Shown here one piece after another: positions 1 through 11,955 of a stretch of 64,000 nucleotides of DNA. The stretch comes from Astropecten irregularis. Its lineage: Eukaryota > Echinodermata > Asteroidea > Paxillosida > Astropectinidae. Both the position numbers and the translations under genes were made by a program. The notes below the pieces were generated by a model. It did not search any database and was not told the origin of the DNA. It saw nothing but the letters and a program-made list of their open reading frames with translations. The DNA is taken from the NCBI GenBank assembly GCA_963971285.1, contig OZ020251.1, positions 5,766,001 through 5,830,000 of the forward strand, in the 5' to 3' direction. How positions within the stretch are numbered: position 1 is the first letter of the stretch; each line of letters starts with the position of its first letter.

Positions 1-145
1 AAAGGGGTTTCCCAACGATTTTCTCAGGGGTTGTGCCGAACACTCGTAAAATCTCGTTGATTCTCGAACGGTCCGGGACCGTAGACTCACTGCAAATAAA
101 ACTTCGCTGAGTGCCTCATTATCGAGCACGCTGCGCACTGACTGC
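1..145. mobile_element. Right end of a TIR element (copy A)
   Basis: These bases match 29662-29806, the right end of the 3.27-kb inverted-repeat element described at 26535-29806, including its 15-bp terminal repeat CTGCGCACTGACTGC at 131-145. The rest of this copy should lie upstream of the window. No coding sequence is visible. Confidence 0.65.
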
Positions 146-147
146 CA

Positions 148-245
148 GGGGTCGATTTCACCAAACTCATCGTAACTTACTATTAGTCGTAGGAGTTATG
201 ATGCATTGGTACCCTACATAAGACAGCCCCTTACGAATGGAATAA
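148..245. mobile_element. Half of a small GGGGTCGATTTCAC inverted-repeat element
   Basis: The motif GGGGTCGATTTCACC followed by a run rich in TCGTAACT/TTAGTCGTA resembles the left half of the intact 140-bp element at 53879-54018. No right terminus is seen here. Sister half-copies lie at 13034 and, in copy B, at 29809 and 42695. Confidence 0.4.
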
Positions 246-307
246 CAGAAATGAACATTTCAACAAGGAATCATCAATGGCTAGTAAGAAATCATCATGA
301 TACCTAC

Positions 308-3300
308 AATGCTGACTGCCAGTATTTCTCGCTGTTCAAACGCCCATCATAGGCCTCGTGATACGCGTCTTCACTCGATGCAGTCATACGATCATCAGGA
401 ATGCTGCCATCTTCAATGCCCAACGGCACTGGGTCGGTACATGCAACTGTTGAAAAAAACAAACACAGTCAAATGTATATGAACATCCACGGAAACAGAC
501 TGTAATTATGATCGAACAGGTTATTAACACTTTTTCACATTTTTGTTTAAAAACCCTTTTGTAATTGGAATGTAATTATTTTCCTTTTTTCTTTCTTTTC
601 TGTCACGAAGGGCGAATTTCTTGGAACATTAATTACTCCGTAATCAAAAGGTCGACCAAGTTTTTAATTATTAGTACGCGGTGTAAGTGAAAGTCTTCAG
701 CTTGAAACCGGTAGGAAAAATTTATCAACATGTCCTCTAAAATGAGGGAAAGCGAAATGGAGTCATTTGGGTTTCCCTGTGGCGACTGCAACAGCGTGTG
801 TATGTGGAAGAAAGGCAACCTACGGACATGTGGGTCAAGGAACACTAGAGGGACGTCAGACTTGCATGCAGCGACGGCTCGGCGGTTTCTGAAGGGACAC
901 ACCCCGAACTGGGACGAAGTCACGTGTGTGGACGGAGACCATCACTTGTTCACCCGTCGGGTCAAGGAGGCCATCCAGGCCACCCCAGCAACGGATACAA
1001 CGGAATAGATATCCATGAGGCGTGGATGACCCGTACAGTGAGACAACATGCATCATATTGCAGTGGCACGGCACACACCGCTGCACTACCCAATCACTGT
1101 ACAACACCATGCACGTATTTCTAAGTGGGTGAAATATTCCATTCGAAAATCAACTCAACTTCAAATCCGATTTTCTCCAAAACGCCCTGTGGGCAAAACG
1201 CCCTTTCATAAATACGGTGAATGCCAACATTTATTTCGTGAAAAGTTGAATTCCAGATTACACGGCTAGTGGTAATTAGGAGAACAGAAAAGAATAGAAA
1301 AACAGATTAGAAAACTATACGAAACAAAAGAAAAGAAAAGAAACAAAAACAAGGGTCCTGGGTTTCATGCGCTATCACACAAGTTGAACTTGAGCTATGC
1401 AAATTCTTTCTTTCCTAGGATCAACTTGACCAAATTAATGGCACATTTATATGTTTCATGGAGTTTTGTGGCGTGAGCTGTGCTTGTACATGTGTATCAT
1501 GTATATACAAGATGTAGCAACAACCCAGGCAACGCTTTATCATAACAACCACACGGTCAAATATCCACCTAATCATGAACATATACATTTGAAATTCGCA
1601 GTTTAGTATATTAATAAAGCAGCTGCACTATATAGATGTCATATATTATTAGTAATTACATCACCAGGAAGCTAGACAGTCATATGACTTATCTTCACTT
1701 GTAGTCACCAATGAAGTTGTGCTTACTCCTGTAAGAAACGAATAAGAAATCAATACGGAACAACAAAAGACACGGAGAAAACAGCAGGTTAAACGGTGTC
1801 TGCAATAGGAATATTGTGGCTTGAACATGTGCCAAAAAGAAATGGGGGCCTGTGTTTTTACTAACTTCCTCACCCTGTTTCAGGGTTAACAACAGGTTTT
1901 TGTGTTGGTATGCTAATTAGAATTTCCATATTCATGAGCAAAACTGTGATGTCATATGGGTATTCGAGAGCAGTAACCCAATTGATTTATGCACAAAAAG
2001 TTGGCGTTGTTTTATACGTGCAGTTTATAATGACGAAGGCCAAGGGTACGGGCCAGTTTGGGGGCAGTCTATCGTCAGGTGAAGTGGGGAACAACCTTAA
2101 CTTGCAGGGGACCGAGTGGCAGCGGGCCAGGGGGACCTTATTACCCAGCACACTCAAAGGGATAAGCAGTGGGGGCACCTCTTAATCACGCTCGGGACTC
2201 TGCTTCTTCGGTGTCACCGTTTTCCTTTATTCCCTGCTCTCACCTCCTGCATACTCATCATGTAAGGCCCTAAGTACAAGGCGATATACCTTCCCAGGTG
2301 CTCTCCTCAACAGGTGCAATAAACTCTATGGCTTCATGAGGTGCTGACACCTTCCTAGGTGTCCTACAACACGTGTGGCCATAAATCACTTCCAACAATG
2401 CGTCACTAATTCCCCTTTATCAACTATAAATAATCCCCCGGACTATCTGTCAAAACATGTAACTTTATTAACTTACAAGTTACGAGCTGTTACTCTGTTA
2501 CTCTGAATTGAACAGCAAACTCGAACAACGAACTACACTAGCTGTAACTCTACTCTGCAAGATCAATGATATCTAAATCATTTCTTAGAATGCATTAATT
2601 AGTCGCTTTAGATCAACATGATATATTCTTGCCTAAAGTGACCACAAGCTGCCATTTTTTTTCGAGGATTCTTTATTTACAAACAATCCGGATATGTCAG
2701 GAACATCACCAAAGTGATCTTCATACAATACTCGAACCATTCATATGCTACATTTGATATTTCGGTGCAACCATAATAACAGACTAGACATTTAAGTGTT
2801 CGCGGACGAACACGGAGCTGTTTCGACTTATTAAATAAGCTTTATAGCTCTAAGCGTTTTCCCAAAGGTTTTGTCAAGCTGAAAACAGAAAATCCAACGA
2901 AAAAAACTGTAACTGATATACTGACATTCAACTCTGATTTCAACACCATCCAGATGATGCGTTCTACGGTTTTCAACATGTTTTCAACATAGATTAGTAT
3001 GCTGAACTGTCTGTATTGGTAACTACGGTAAAAACATAAGCGCGATGTGAAAATGTTGTTTTCTTTATTATTTGAGAGTTTGAGGGCCAAATGCCGTGTT
3101 GTAATCATTGCTTTATCCATTTCATGTACAGAATTTCATTTTTGGAAGAAAACATCACCGGTTTGGCATTAACGTTTTAAAAATGATGAAAAATTACAAA
3201 AAATACAAAATTAATTTAATTAGTTTTTGTGTCATAAATCACACCCAGCCTTTCTGATGACGTCACGATCAATTTCACAGCAGTATGCTTATCTATATAA

Positions 3301-4983
3301 TAGGATCTAACAAAGATTTTGCAAAACGAATCGTTTCCATAACATTTGCCGTTCTCGCGATATGCTCGTCATAAAATTTACAAATTATATATTCAATGTA
3401 TTCAATGTATTAATTTAAAATCCGTATCCTCTTTGAGTGATCCCGAGTACCGTTCGCAGTTTACAGCATTGCTGTGTGTATCAGTGAAATGACCCCTGGG
3501 ATATGGAGGTGTGTGCTTTGTTTTTTGGCTTCTGACTGCCAAACGAACAAAGATAATTGACTATTGGGGGTCAACATCAACGTACGGCTGGATGACTCAG
3601 TTGGTAGAGCGCCTGTACGTTATTTAGGAAATGTCGGTTCACATCCCGCTCCAGTCAATTTAAATTAAATAAATACCAAGTTTCATCTCAATCATAGCTT
3701 GGGTTTGGCACAATAGCCAACCGACCATAAATTTACAGTGCTTGCAATTGGGAGCCAGGGAGCCAGACATCTAGTATACTCCCCTTATATAGTCTTTATG
3801 CTAGAAATAATTTCGCAAAAAATAAATTGAGCTTATTAATGTAATGTTTATAATTAATAAGATACGATGATATGCAGATACTGCTTATTGTTTCCTTTGA
3901 TATTTGTTTCTTGCAAAAAATGCAAACTGCAGTAAAAACACATTTTGTGCATTTTCATAAAAAAATTACGCGAGAACAAAATACCACAAGTCCAAACATT
4001 AGGAAAAATATTTTCAGATCTGAGAGTTTCTTCTGTAATATTATTTTCATTCCATTTTGCGCATCCATTTAAATGGAAACGACAAAGTATTTTAAATGGT
4101 TTAATTTTGTTGACATTTCCAGCAACATAAAACAAATCATACGCCATGTATATACATGTATCTTTTGCGGAACTACTGTTCTGAAAAGAACATGTGAGCG
4201 ATAAGCCGATGTTTTGGCTAGTAAATGCGACATCATCAGGCAACCACTTCTCAAAATCACCCAACCTGAATAATTATGGATCTCTATACCCGAATTCCAG
4301 CATTTAGGCCAACAGGCATTTTTTTTAACTATCCTGCCCAATAGGGTCTCCTATATCGAATACCAAGTTCCCAGCCTATTTCCAACACACCTGAATACAC
4401 ATACTACTAGCCAGAAAACTGCTCCACATCCCATCCGATCCAGTATCCTATATAACCGAGCCTGCTCTCCACTTATTTCAGGCACACAGTCTCCCGAGGA
4501 CGGCCGGATCATACTGGCCGAAACGTCGATTTTTCGCTCACTTGTTCTTTAACAAATTCCTATCAGTTCGTGTTTTTAAAGCGATATTTTTAAATGCTTA
4601 CCTTCAATTTCGGGCTCGTGAAACTCTTCATCTAAGTATAGACAGCCATTAGCGAACATCAGGTCACTAATATTCTGCAAGAAGACTGCGGAGTTTAGCT
4701 CGCAGTGTTTGTCGTTAAGGCAGAAGTTGAATGATTTGCAGGCATCATCCCGCAGACACATCCCGGCACACGTCAGATAGGAGTTGGTGGTTATATTGTG
4801 AAAGCTGTGTCCACGCAAGATTTGATTCTTTGCGGGACCGCGGTAGAATTTGTGGTTGTAACCCCGTCGAATTTGCTGCTCCCTCAGGCTTGCTCCACGT
4901 TGACATGAAGGAATGCCTACCCCGTTTGCAGCAATCAAGTCAATGACTTTCAAAAGAACAATAGCTAAATTGATGATATCCAT
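308..4983 (-). CDS. Gene 1A, partial: secreted PAN/apple + F5/8C protein (exons 1-2)
   Basis: Exon 1 (4983-4602) starts with ATG in a good context (AACAATGG). It encodes a hydrophobic signal peptide followed by a PAN/apple-like cysteine pattern (LTCAGMC, then C, C and C spaced as in PAN domains), and ends at donor AAG|GTAAGC. Exon 2 (446-308) follows a TTTTTTTCAACAG acceptor. It encodes the start of an F5/8 type C domain ([32 protein letters not shown]) and ends at donor GTAGGT. The phases (1 then 2) fit. The remaining two F5/8C exons should lie upstream of position 1. The sequence equals the copy-B gene at 29969-34644. F5/8C and PAN domains bind glycans, lipids or proteins outside the cell; the ligand here is unknown. 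Confidence 0.7.
730..1080 (+). pseudogene. Degenerate GIY-YIG tail of a Penelope-like element
   Basis: The frame from 730 reads C..C...C, then SDLHAA, then GHTPNWDEV, then HLFTRRVKEAI. A second frame continues the family pattern (NGYNGIDIHEAW) after a frameshift near 985. This order (cysteines, H..NWD, R..KEAI, then N.G) is that of the GIY-YIG endonuclease tail of Penelope-like and related retroelements. The YIG motif itself is damaged. Not a host gene. Confidence 0.5.
1110..3580. other. No gene seen; intron 1 of gene 1A
   Basis: Only short out-of-context ORFs occur. Visible texture: a purine-rich stretch (GAAAAG/GAAACA) at 1285-1350 and AT-rich DNA around 3180-3420. This lies between exons 1 and 2 of gene 1A and is repeated in copy B at 30771-33241. 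Confidence 0.5.
3586..3656 (+). repeat. tRNA-like sequence (Asn-GTT-like cloverleaf, decayed)
   Basis: A 71-nt stretch folds as a cloverleaf. The acceptor stem GGCTGGA pairs with TCCAGTC with one G-U. There is a 4/8/4 D arm, a 5/7/5 anticodon arm with GTT at the anticodon position, and a 5/7/5 T arm with one mismatch. Position 33 is C instead of U, and the T loop is TTCACAT. It is more likely a tRNA pseudogene or the head of a tRNA-derived SINE than a working tRNA. Copy B: 33247-33317. Confidence 0.45.
4188..4551. mobile_element. Inverted pair of Penelope-type termini
   Basis: On the plus strand, 4491-4551 contains CCGAGGACGGCC, then GGCCGAAACGTCGA and TCGCTCACTTGTTCTTT. The reverse complement of 4188-4240 reads CCTGATGATGTCGC, then CCAAAACATCGGC and TCGCTCACATGTTCTTTT. 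The two ends are homologous and point outward from a centre of about 250 bp. The layout resembles the CTGANGA...GAAAC terminal motifs of Penelope-like elements, which in that family can be hammerhead ribozymes. Both cores here deviate. Copy B: 33849-34212. Confidence 0.45.
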
Positions 4984-5139
4984 TGTTCAAACAATGAATT
5001 ATCTTGTTTTTTTGTTATTATGAATTATCTAATTTTTCCGTGTTTCGGAGGTAAACAGTGTTTTGAAAGCAGATGTTCAAATTTAAAAGCTTCCGTTCAA
5101 TGCTTTTAGCGGCCTGGTCATTGTAGGCGAATACAGATT

Positions 5140-5480
5140 GAGCTATGTATTTCGTACGATTACATGTACGTGTTGATATTAGCACAGTGTAGGCTACCGC
5201 TCACTCCGTTTCTCCTGGTAGAATGATCAGAAATCGCCTGCACCTGCTGGGTTGATGACAGCCTGCATCACCCACACTGACTGATTACGCCATGGCTAAC
5301 CAATCAAGTAAGCTTTCAAACTCCTCACCCGATTTTGAAACTTTTCTGATTGGTGGGAGATTACCCCTTGGGGCGGAGTTAATTGACCGCAAAGGGCTCT
5401 GGAGAAGGTCAGGATTAGCCCACTCATGCGAGTAATATAATAAAATAAATTACTTCTTCCGGTTTTGCCGCGCTGTAATG
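5140..5480 (-). promoter_or_regulatory. Candidate promoter of gene 1A with paired CCAAT boxes
   Basis: This lies 160-500 bp upstream of the minus-strand start codon at 4983. It contains CCAATCA at 5300-5306 and its inverse TGATTGGT at 5347-5354. The block, including both CCAAT boxes and their spacing, recurs in diverged form at 54475-54790 (boxes at 54643 and 54690), so it has been kept through an older duplication. Regulatory function is inferred. Copy B: 34801-35141. Confidence 0.35.
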
Positions 5481-5539
5481 AAGAGGCGTGAGATGGAGCT
5501 CTTTTTGCTTTATACAGACCGTTAATGAGTGGCTTCCTG

Positions 5540-6170
5540 ACCTCCTATTTCACACAAAGCCTGGCCTTTCATATGCCCTCATACACAGTGGCCTGTCTTG
5601 CCGACTAACGAGGGAACTAGTAAGCTTATTACAATGCAATTAATTACTTATTAGATTTTGCTGTGATCCATATAGACAACGTTAGATGTGCCGTTCTGTT
5701 GCTTCATGGAGACAGGAAGCCACCCTGTCAGTTCCTGATATACTATTGTACAACATCCTGGAATCCCGTATGGCCTTCTAACAAGGGAACGAGTACTACA
5801 ATGCAATTAATTACTTATTCGATTTTGCTGTGCTCCATATGAACGACGTAAGATGTGTCGTACTGTTGCTTCCTGGAGACGGAAGCCAGTCGGTTTCTTT
5901 GCTCTTACCTCCACACTACGCCAAACCTCGCTCAAACTCAATACCTCGCCTTGCCGACTTAGAAAGATCTGCAGCACCACACCTGACAAGTCTCTTCGGG
6001 GGGCAGAATCATAAACCACTTATTACCACGCAAGTATTACGTATATTACACTGTGCCAGTCAGGCGAGGAGCCACTGCACAGGAAGCCAGTCGGTTCCTG
6101 ATATACTATTGTACAAAATCCCGGTCTTTCGTATGCCTTTATACACATTGGCCTGCCTTAATTGCCGACT
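5540..6170. repeat. Diverged tandem repeat, three partial units
   Basis: A block with ACAATGCAATTAATTACTTATT, then GATTTTGCTGTG and TTGCTTC(A/C)TGGAGAC occurs at 5598-5718 and again at 5764-5893, a 167-bp step. The following GGAAGCCA...TCCTGATATACTATTGTACAA block occurs at 5715-5776 and 6081-6140. Related sequence lies at 54830-55260. The ORFs here are accidental. Copy B: 35201-35831. Confidence 0.55.
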
Positions 6171-6174
6171 AACA

Positions 6175-6640
6175 CGGGATCCGGAACAGCATTTTTTTTT
6201 TCCAATTTTTGTTTAACAATCACCCACTCGATCGGATAACCTGACTAAAATCAAAGGGAAAATATCACATTGGCTATAACTGCAATTTTAACGGAGGCAA
6301 TAGCCCGTTTGGAGCCTGCTAAGGTTTTCATAAGAAATTGCCTCAGCTAAATTTTGAATTTTGTAAAAGGTTTGTCCAGCAGCTTTCATTTTTTTTCAGG
6401 TGCAGCAGTTAGTCTTCAATCTACATTTTCCCAAACCCACCTGCATAACACTGCTTCCCATACATGGTTGGTATCCTGAATATTATACATGTACATGTGT
6501 ATTCAGAACAGTGTAGCCTGCGTAATCCATGGACTATGATTCAGGCCCCTGAAGAGAATAGTTAGGTGCGGTAAACAGCTCTGGTCTATTGTGGTAAGGG
6601 TAGAGGGTTAGGGTAAATACTATACTATGTATAACTGCAA
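6175..6640. other. No gene seen
   Basis: AT-rich non-coding sequence between the tandem repeat and the older duplicated block. A single GGTTAGGG at about 6607 is too short to be telomeric DNA. Confidence 0.4.
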
Positions 6641-7086
6641 GCCAGAGCCAGATACTTAGGACACTGCCTTTTAACTAGTGGCTTCATTGAATCCGTATTT
6701 ACAAAGGTTCCAGTGTTCCAGTTCTTGTCAAAGAAAACTTTTTTCTCACTCATACTTGTGGAAATGTACTTGTAATGTAGGACAAGGCTGAGAATGAAGT
6801 AACAACAATGATGGTTTTCTGGGCATGGAATGGACTTGTATTCTGTACACATGTGTGCGTAGTAGTCTATGGGAATGTATGGAAGAAATAGGAAAGACAG
6901 TGCTTTGTCTTCGGTCAGATTAAATTCAACGCCACATTTGGTAAACTTGTGTATGTTAATGCATACACTGAAAAAAAGTACATGCATTCTCACTTTTCTC
7001 TGTTCTACATGTCATGGTAGATGTCTGCTGTACCCACTGGCAGTTCTGCGGTTGCTGGTTGACACGTAGGTGCGAAGGCATGAATT

Positions 7087-8551
7087 AAACTATCCAACAA
7101 CGAATTTCGTCTACGCAGGACTCAATGCGTGTAACGCAAGAATAGTCAGCGCGGGAACTGCAAGGAATGTAAAGCTGACAATCGTCGGCATAAATCACAG
7201 ACCTCAAACAGTGACGGGTGATAATGTCCTCCAGTGGATCCATGTATAATGAAAACAATACAGGACCAAGTACAGAACCCTGTGGAACACCAAACTGAGC
7301 ATTATCCCGAAGATATGTATGGAGTTGGAGCAAAGCAGCCTTTTGAAGAAATTTATCTAAAAATGAGCAATTTGAAACTGGACGATAATTAATAAAAACA
7401 TTCTTATCTAAACCACTCATCTTAATCAAAGGCTTAATAATCGCTTCTTTACACTCATCAGGGAAAATGCCAGAATCAAAGGAAGTGTTTGCAATATGAG
7501 CCAAAACAGGAGCTAAACTAGCAAGACAGTCTTTGACCAAATTTGTAGGCATCGGATCTAATGAACATGTCTTGGCAGGCATTCCGCGCACCACATGTAA
7601 AACATCATCTATACTTAAGGATTCAAAATTCTCAAAATGACACATTGATTGAGCCTTAGTTTCATTATGAACATTATCTGAATTATCATGCAAATTTCAC
7701 CGAATGTTATGCAAATTTTACCGAATGTTAACAATTTTCTGTTTGAAAAAACTAGCAAACATATCAGGCAAATCTGCAGACGCTAAGTCGGGTCAAAATG
7801 TGTCGTGATGACCTCTTAGAACGGATAATCTATCTACAATTTAAAAAAGTTCTTTTGTATCAGCTGCTTGGATGCGATTACGGTGGAAACCAGCCTTAGC
7901 TTTGTTCAGTTTTTGTACGTATGCTGACTGCATTGCCTTGAAAATCTGACGATCGACTTCGAGCTTCGAATGCAGCCATTTCCGTTCAAGGCTCCTCAGA
8001 AGTCTCCGTTCTTCAATTAGATCCATCGAGAACCATTCAGCCCGAGGTTTGTCCGTTAAAGTTTTCGTGCAGGTTGGTGCTTGCTCTTCAATAGCATTAC
8101 GGAGAGAAGAGTTGTAGGCTCGGCAAATGATGTTCACATCAGTGCAACTTTGCCAGTCCCCAAGTGAAGAGCAAATTGAATCTTTTAATGATCCAGTGTC
8201 AAGGTTGTTCAGGACACGATGCTGTTTGACAACTTTCACTGGTGGTGGACGATGCAGTGATGACGCAAAGTGAACTGCAGCATGATCAGAATGCATGGAT
8301 GAATCAATCACAAAGTTAGACATCCAGGGGTAAGTAGCACGGATTAAAACCATGTCAAGAGTGTGGCCTTTGACATGAGTTGGCCCAGTAACATGCTGCA
8401 CCAATCCAAATGAAGTAAATAGGTCAATGAATTGTCCAGCCTCTGCACATTTGGGGTCATCAACGTACACATTCAGATCTCCTAAAACTACGAGATGACC
8501 CGGTGATGTTAAGGCATGTTCCATTAGAGTTCCAAATTCAGGCAAGAACAT
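7087..8551 (-). pseudogene. Broken non-LTR retrotransposon (CR1/Jockey-like)
   Basis: 8551-7841 encodes the C-terminal half of an APE-type endonuclease (VVLGDLNVYVDD, GHTLDMVLIR, HSDHAAVHF). 7693-7087 encodes reverse transcriptase (DPMPTNLVKD, INYRPVSNCSFLDK, FGVPQGSVLGP, IYADDCQLY). Two breaks separate or damage the parts. The frame is lost between 7840 and 7694. Within the RT, LQLHTYLRDN runs straight into AQFGVPQGSV, deleting the segment that normally carries the first catalytic aspartate motif. It ends abruptly at CWIV where homology to the paralogous block resumes. Copy B: 36748-38212. Confidence 0.85.
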
Positions 8552-10422
8552 TTTGACTGTAACTTTGTGACTTCTTAGTTTTCATTTAATTTTAGCTTAC
8601 CCAAAACGAACTGATAATGGTGTTCAGCAAATATCATGATTTCTTTGCTGTATTGACATGTACTCGGGACTGGTGTGTAATATGTCATATCATGGTTTAT
8701 TAATAATGTACATGTAGTCGTCGTATTATTTTAAAGAGCTTCAAAGCATAATTTTGTCGGTACTGGGTGTGCATGCAATGCAGATTGGGTTGGTTGTCAC
8801 TGCTTGGTGCTTCAACACGTATGAAACTTCTGTATGGTTTGTCTTTTACCATTCGTTTTTTTGAAATTCGTTTTTCCCCGTCGATTCCTATTGATTTGTA
8901 ATCAACGCCAACAATTTTGACGGAATGCTTGAATGATGATTGCTGGTATTCTTTTTGTTTATTAATTATGTTTTCGATAAAACATGTGATACATACATTT
9001 TTGTTATTTACTCTAAACACCTACGAAGGATCCGGATTGTCGTATTAAGGTGGGTTTAGTTGTCATTTTAACGCGTTGTAACATGTTGTCTATGAAGCTT
9101 TGCTGAAAACAGTTAAACCTTCATCGTGCATTCAAAAATTAAGATAACCATGTGGACTCCGTTATACATTTTATTGCTGTTTTATTCACTCACCATAAAT
9201 CACCATGCAAATACGTACAATATTTAACATTTAAATCCTATAGATCTATACTTAAACTACATGTATTTATAATAGATAAATACTGTTTGTTTATTTCGTT
9301 GTTATTGTATGTTGGTTGTTTGTTAGATTTATTATGTTTGTTGGGGTGTTTGTTTGTTTGTTGGGGGGGGGTGTTTGTTTGTTTGTTTTCATAAATCGTG
9401 TAATTTACTAATGAATTGTTATGTTCAGTATATTTTTCATGATGGATGTAAATAGCAGATCTCTGCTATTGGTTTCCAAATAAATAAATACAGAAAGAGA
9501 TAAAGTTATAAATGGCATTGAATTAAGTAATTACAACATAACACTATGGTTACAAGGCCTACCAAAACTACGAGTAAGATATCAACATCTGAGAGAATAG
9601 AGGCGGTGTATGTACAATTGTACGTGGCACACTAGAGCCTGTACATGCGGATTAGAATTCAGTGTTTTTTCTACCCTAGTAATAAAATTCCTTGACCAAC
9701 TATGTATAACAAACCCTACTATCATTTAAAGTAGCCAAAGTCTGTTTAGAGTCCCACCAGCTAATTGGAATGAACGCCACTCAATGGAACTTTTGAAATG
9801 ACTATAGACGAGTGAACAAGAAATAAACAACTAGAAGTGGTCACAAAGCTCAAACGTCAAAGGTTTGTTTCGCACAACATGGTGTGAATTAGAATTGAGC
9901 GCTACGTGCATATCACATAAAGGTATGGATGAGAATGTATGATTCAACCATAATGTTAGTAAGGAGAAGAGGTAAAATTGTAACTAAGGTACGGCTATCA
10001 TTGCTACTAAGACAGCAGTCGCGACTTTACATAACACATTAATTTTAATACAAGAAATAATACGCGTATTCTGCCACGTACATCACCTAAAGCTTCCACG
10101 TCAATAATTTGCTTTAAATTAAACACCAGATGTATAGTCTACAATAACATCATAAAACTCACGAAACCCTTTTTAAAAATCCCCCTTATTCAGATTGAAG
10201 AAATTCATAAGATTGATTAATGGCTCTAGCTGATAAAAACACTCTGCATCACAATTTGTTTAACATAATTGTCTTATGATATCTGTAACTACCACGAAAC
10301 AAAACAAATTTTTTTTTTTTTTTTTTACAATTAACCGTTTTTGTAATGAATAGTGATTTTCATTATTACAACACCAAGTCTTAAAAACCACTACATAACG
10401 AATAGGGACACCACCAACTTAG

Positions 10423-10494
10423 GGCTGGATAGCTCTGTAGGTAGAGCGACTGTACGGTGATCAGGAGGTCGCCGTTTCGAATCCCGCTCCAGTA
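10423..10494 (+). repeat. tRNA-like sequence (second locus)
   Basis: It shares the acceptor-stem ends (GGCTGGA...TCCAGT), A box (GGTAGAGCG) and B box (TTCGAATCC) with the sequence at 3586-3656. Anticodon and T-stem pairing are poor, so it is not a credible working tRNA. It is followed by T-runs. A diverged copy lies at 23774-23846; copy B at 40084-40155. Confidence 0.45.
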
Positions 10495-11955
10495 TTTTTT
10501 TTACCTTTCAAATCTTTTTTCAGTTAGAAACCTTTTTTTACGGTAGACACCGGGGACCCCTCCTTTAGAGTAATACTTGACAAACAAAAACTCTTTACGT
10601 TTTACTAGTGCGGCTGATATTATTGGTGATTAAAGAATAATACTCAAATAGCAAAGAAGCATTAACAAGAAATAAATTGAAAGATTGTAAACTAATTTTC
10701 ATGAAATACAAAATTGTTTGTTTTATTATTAGTTTATTACTTTTGTAAAGTTATGTTGAACAATATTAAGGGATGATTGTACAATTTAGTGTAATATCAT
10801 TTTGTCTATTATTTTGAGCTCATTAATTAATATGACTATCGGCCTTGAAGTCAAGCATGCAAACTTTGCCAAGACACCCCTGTTTACTGCCTCACAGTGC
10901 TGCAAGTTTCACGACATCAAGACGTTAATGCGATTTTCGTCTTCACATAGAACATTATTTTTATGAACTTAGATTTAAATCATTAAAGTTTCATCATTAT
11001 TGTCAACCAAGTTTATAAAGCACATACAGTAAGTTTATGCCTGTGGTATAGGCAGAATATTGTGCAGTTTGTTTTTCTCATTTTCGAGATGATGTTTCGT
11101 GTTGAAAGTTTATTACTGGTGCGTTCGTTTAGCTTTCTCGAACGAAGCTAAACGAACTGTATATTTTTGCATGAGCTGTATTGCTGCGACGGCTGTTTGC
11201 TCTTCGTGGAACTTGCACATTCACAGATTGAACATACGCGGAGATTTCTGGTATACACAGTGTCCTTACGGTAGCCTGTCTGTACACTGACAATCCATTA
11301 CTTGACCTTATACAGTGGTCATCCATCACTTTACTCAATAGTCCATTACTTTTCCTAATTATTTAGTTACTAGTTACCGCGTTCTTCCATATCTACACCG
11401 TTGGGGCAATACCATAATTCTTGCAATTTGTACATTGTGTATAATAATTATGGCTTATACGATACGTTAAATCAACTGAATCAAATGCTAAAGTGAAATG
11501 CAAATGTACCTGAAGGCCAAATTTGAAGTCAGTCTTTATTTATTTAAAATTGTTGTTTTCCCTTTTGTTAAGGAGATATTCCTAAATCGTTTGCAGCTGT
11601 GATAACGATAATCTCTTTTAAAGTGGACAAACCCTGCCAATAGGCTTTGGCTCTATAGACTGACCTTGTACTATTATTTCAAGTTCCGTCATAACGTTAC
11701 CTACCCAATGTGCAGTATTTAACTTCCTTATAATAATGAAAACGTGTAAGCCGAAACCCGAAACATGGGCGTCGTGAACTAATGTTGGGCGGGTCAATAG
11801 TGACGTCAATTGAGTCGTGTATTTGGACGATCATATTGAAGTGAATATTGGCGACGTGGGGAACGTCGTTCATTTTGGACGTGGATATTGACTATCAAAC
11901 AACGCATTTGTTTATATCTCACAAGCTGTATACTGTTACCGTGAGAGAAAATAAA

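Noticed and set aside
3854..4264. 136-codon minus-strand ORF near gene 1 exon 1
   Set aside because: Cysteine and phenylalanine rich but overlaps the inverted Penelope terminus, has no domain and no splice context.
5830..6216. 128-codon plus-strand ORF
   Set aside because: Lies wholly within the diverged tandem repeat at 5540-6170; no domain.
6590..6625. Possible telomeric TTAGGG tract
   Set aside because: Only about one repeat unit in non-repetitive context.
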